Shown in pieces: positions 63,171-64,000 of a DNA stretch of 64,000 nt. Below the pieces are notes generated by a model. The model had not been told where the DNA came from, ran no database searches, and worked only from the letters and a program-made list of their open reading frames with translations. The stretch comes from Bartonella bacilliformis Ver097. GTDB taxonomy: Bacteria > Pseudomonadota > Alphaproteobacteria > Rhizobiales > Rhizobiaceae. The translations under genes were made by a program, and so were the position numbers. Each line of letters begins with the position of its first letter. Within the stretch, counting starts at the first letter, position 1. The DNA lies in the NCBI RefSeq assembly GCF_000709795.1, contig NZ_KL503803.1, positions 248,001 to 312,000 of the forward strand. The letters run 5' to 3'.

Positions 63171-64000
63171 ATGATAGAGAAATGGACACCTGAATCTTGG
63201 AGAACAAAGCCAATTAAGAAAGTTCCAACTTATCCAGATAAATTTTTATTAGCGAATATTGAAAAAAAGCTATGTGGATATCCTCCTTTGGTTTTTGCAA
63301 ATGAAGTCCGTGATTTAAAAAATGAATTAGCAGCTGTTGCAGAAGGGAAAGCTTTTTTATTGCAAGGGGGGGATTGTGCAGAGAGCTTTGTGGAGCATGA
63401 AGCTGATCGTATCCATGATTTTTTTCGTGTATTTTTGCAGATGGCTTTAGTTTTAACTTTTGGCAGTTCGAAGCGAGTTATTAAAACTGGTCGTATTGCT
63501 GGTCAATTTGCAAAACCGCGCTCCTCTGATATGGAAAAAAAGGAAAACGATGAGCTTCCTGCTTATCAGGGTGATATTATTAATGGTATTGAATGTAGTG
63601 AAGCTTCTCGTACGCCTGATCCACGACGAATGTCTATTGTCTACCATCAGTCGGTGGTAACGCTTAATTTATTACGAGCTTTTGTACAAAATGGCCATGC
63701 TAATTTAGAAAATATTCATAAATGGATCGTGAATTTTATTGCTAATAATCTACAAGGTGAGCGTTATGAATTATTGGCAAGACGTATTTTTGAATCAAAC
63801 GACTTTATGCGTTCAATAAATATTTCAGAAAAAATGAATGATGCGTTATGCCAAACACCTCTTTATACGAGTCATGAAGCACTTTTGCTTGGTTATGAAG
63901 AGGCTTTAACTCGGATTGACCCCACTTCTGGAGATTGGTACGCGACATCTGGTCATATGTTGTGGATTGGTGATCGCACACGCCAACTTGATCATGCGCA
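63171..64000 (+). CDS. 3-deoxy-7-phosphoheptulonate synthase, class II (5' part)
   Basis: The frame is open from ATG 63171 to the window edge, 276 codons, about 60% of a class II DAHP synthase. This enzyme performs the first step of the shikimate pathway. Class II landmarks appear in order: the start WTPESWRTKP, FLLQGGDCAESF (active-site Cys), RIAGQFAKPRSS, PAYQGDIINGIE, RTPDPRRMS, LLRAF, YTSHEALLLGYEEALTR and HMLWIGDRTRQL. The C-terminal part lies beyond the window. The ATG is preceded by agagaga. Confidence 0.93.
   Translation, partial: MIEKWTPESWRTKPIKKVPTYPDKFLLANIEKKLCGYPPLVFANEVRDLKNELAAVAEGKAFLLQGGDCAESFVEHEADRIHDFFRVFLQMALVLTFGSSKRVIKTGRIAGQFAKPRSSDMEKKENDELPAYQGDIINGIECSEASRTPDPRRMSIVYHQSVVTLNLLRAFVQNGHANLENIHKWIVNFIANNLQGERYELLARRIFESNDFMRSINISEKMNDALCQTPLYTSHEALLLGYEEALTRIDPTSGDWYATSGHMLWIGDRTRQLDHA

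Overview
The window is AT-rich chromosomal core DNA of an alphaproteobacterium of the order Hyphomicrobiales (Rhizobiales), most likely a Bartonella. The evidence is gene content and order: clpP-clpX-lon-hup; tRNA-Tyr/tRNA-Gly/tuf/tRNA-Trp/secE/nusG/rplKAJL/rpoBC; rpsB-tsf-pyrH-frr-cdsA-bamA-lpxD-fabZ-lpxA-lpxI-lpxB; an EipB (DUF1849) envelope protein; an NDUFA12-type complex I subunit; DUF2155; and a type II citrate synthase. I see no prophage, insertion sequence, CRISPR array or plasmid-type region. The assignment to Bartonella is my inference from protein sequence and low GC; no search was run.

Layout. 1-4.9 kb: ATP-dependent proteolysis (clpP 3' end, clpX, lon) and HU. 4.9-5.6 kb: a hairpin-rich gap with an orphan terminator. 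5.6-13.9 kb: trmFO (minus), tRNA-Leu, trigger factor, gatB, small envelope and respiratory genes, a decayed lipoprotein gene, a rhomboid protease and rlmB (minus). 14.1-28.2 kb: the classic translation/transcription cluster from tRNA-Tyr to rpoC, with structured leaders before rplK and rplJ. 28.5-36.8 kb: a nitroreductase, a wrecked sdaA, a long non-coding stretch, a D,D-carboxypeptidase, clpS-clpA, a HIT protein and a decayed RidA gene. 37-51 kb: eipB, rpsB, tsf, pyrH, frr, then the envelope biogenesis cluster. 51-57.5 kb (minus): an amino-acid ABC importer, gltA and gltX. 57.5-64 kb: comEC, rpiA, a DUF2059 protein, glutathione reductase and the 5' part of a class II DAHP synthase, which runs off the window.

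The most notable feature is gene decay inside otherwise conserved operons. Between frr and cdsA, where uppS normally lies, only scattered uppS-like fragments in several frames remain. Directly after cdsA, rseP (site-2 protease) has at least five lesions, although both its zinc-site motifs are still readable. sdaA, a RidA-family gene and a small lipoprotein gene are also pseudogenes. Undecaprenyl diphosphate synthase is normally essential, so a functional copy or substitute should exist elsewhere in the genome if this assembly is correct. I found no convincing novel multi-gene system; the uppS/rseP loss and the candidate small RNA in the 4.98-5.64 kb gap are the best leads.
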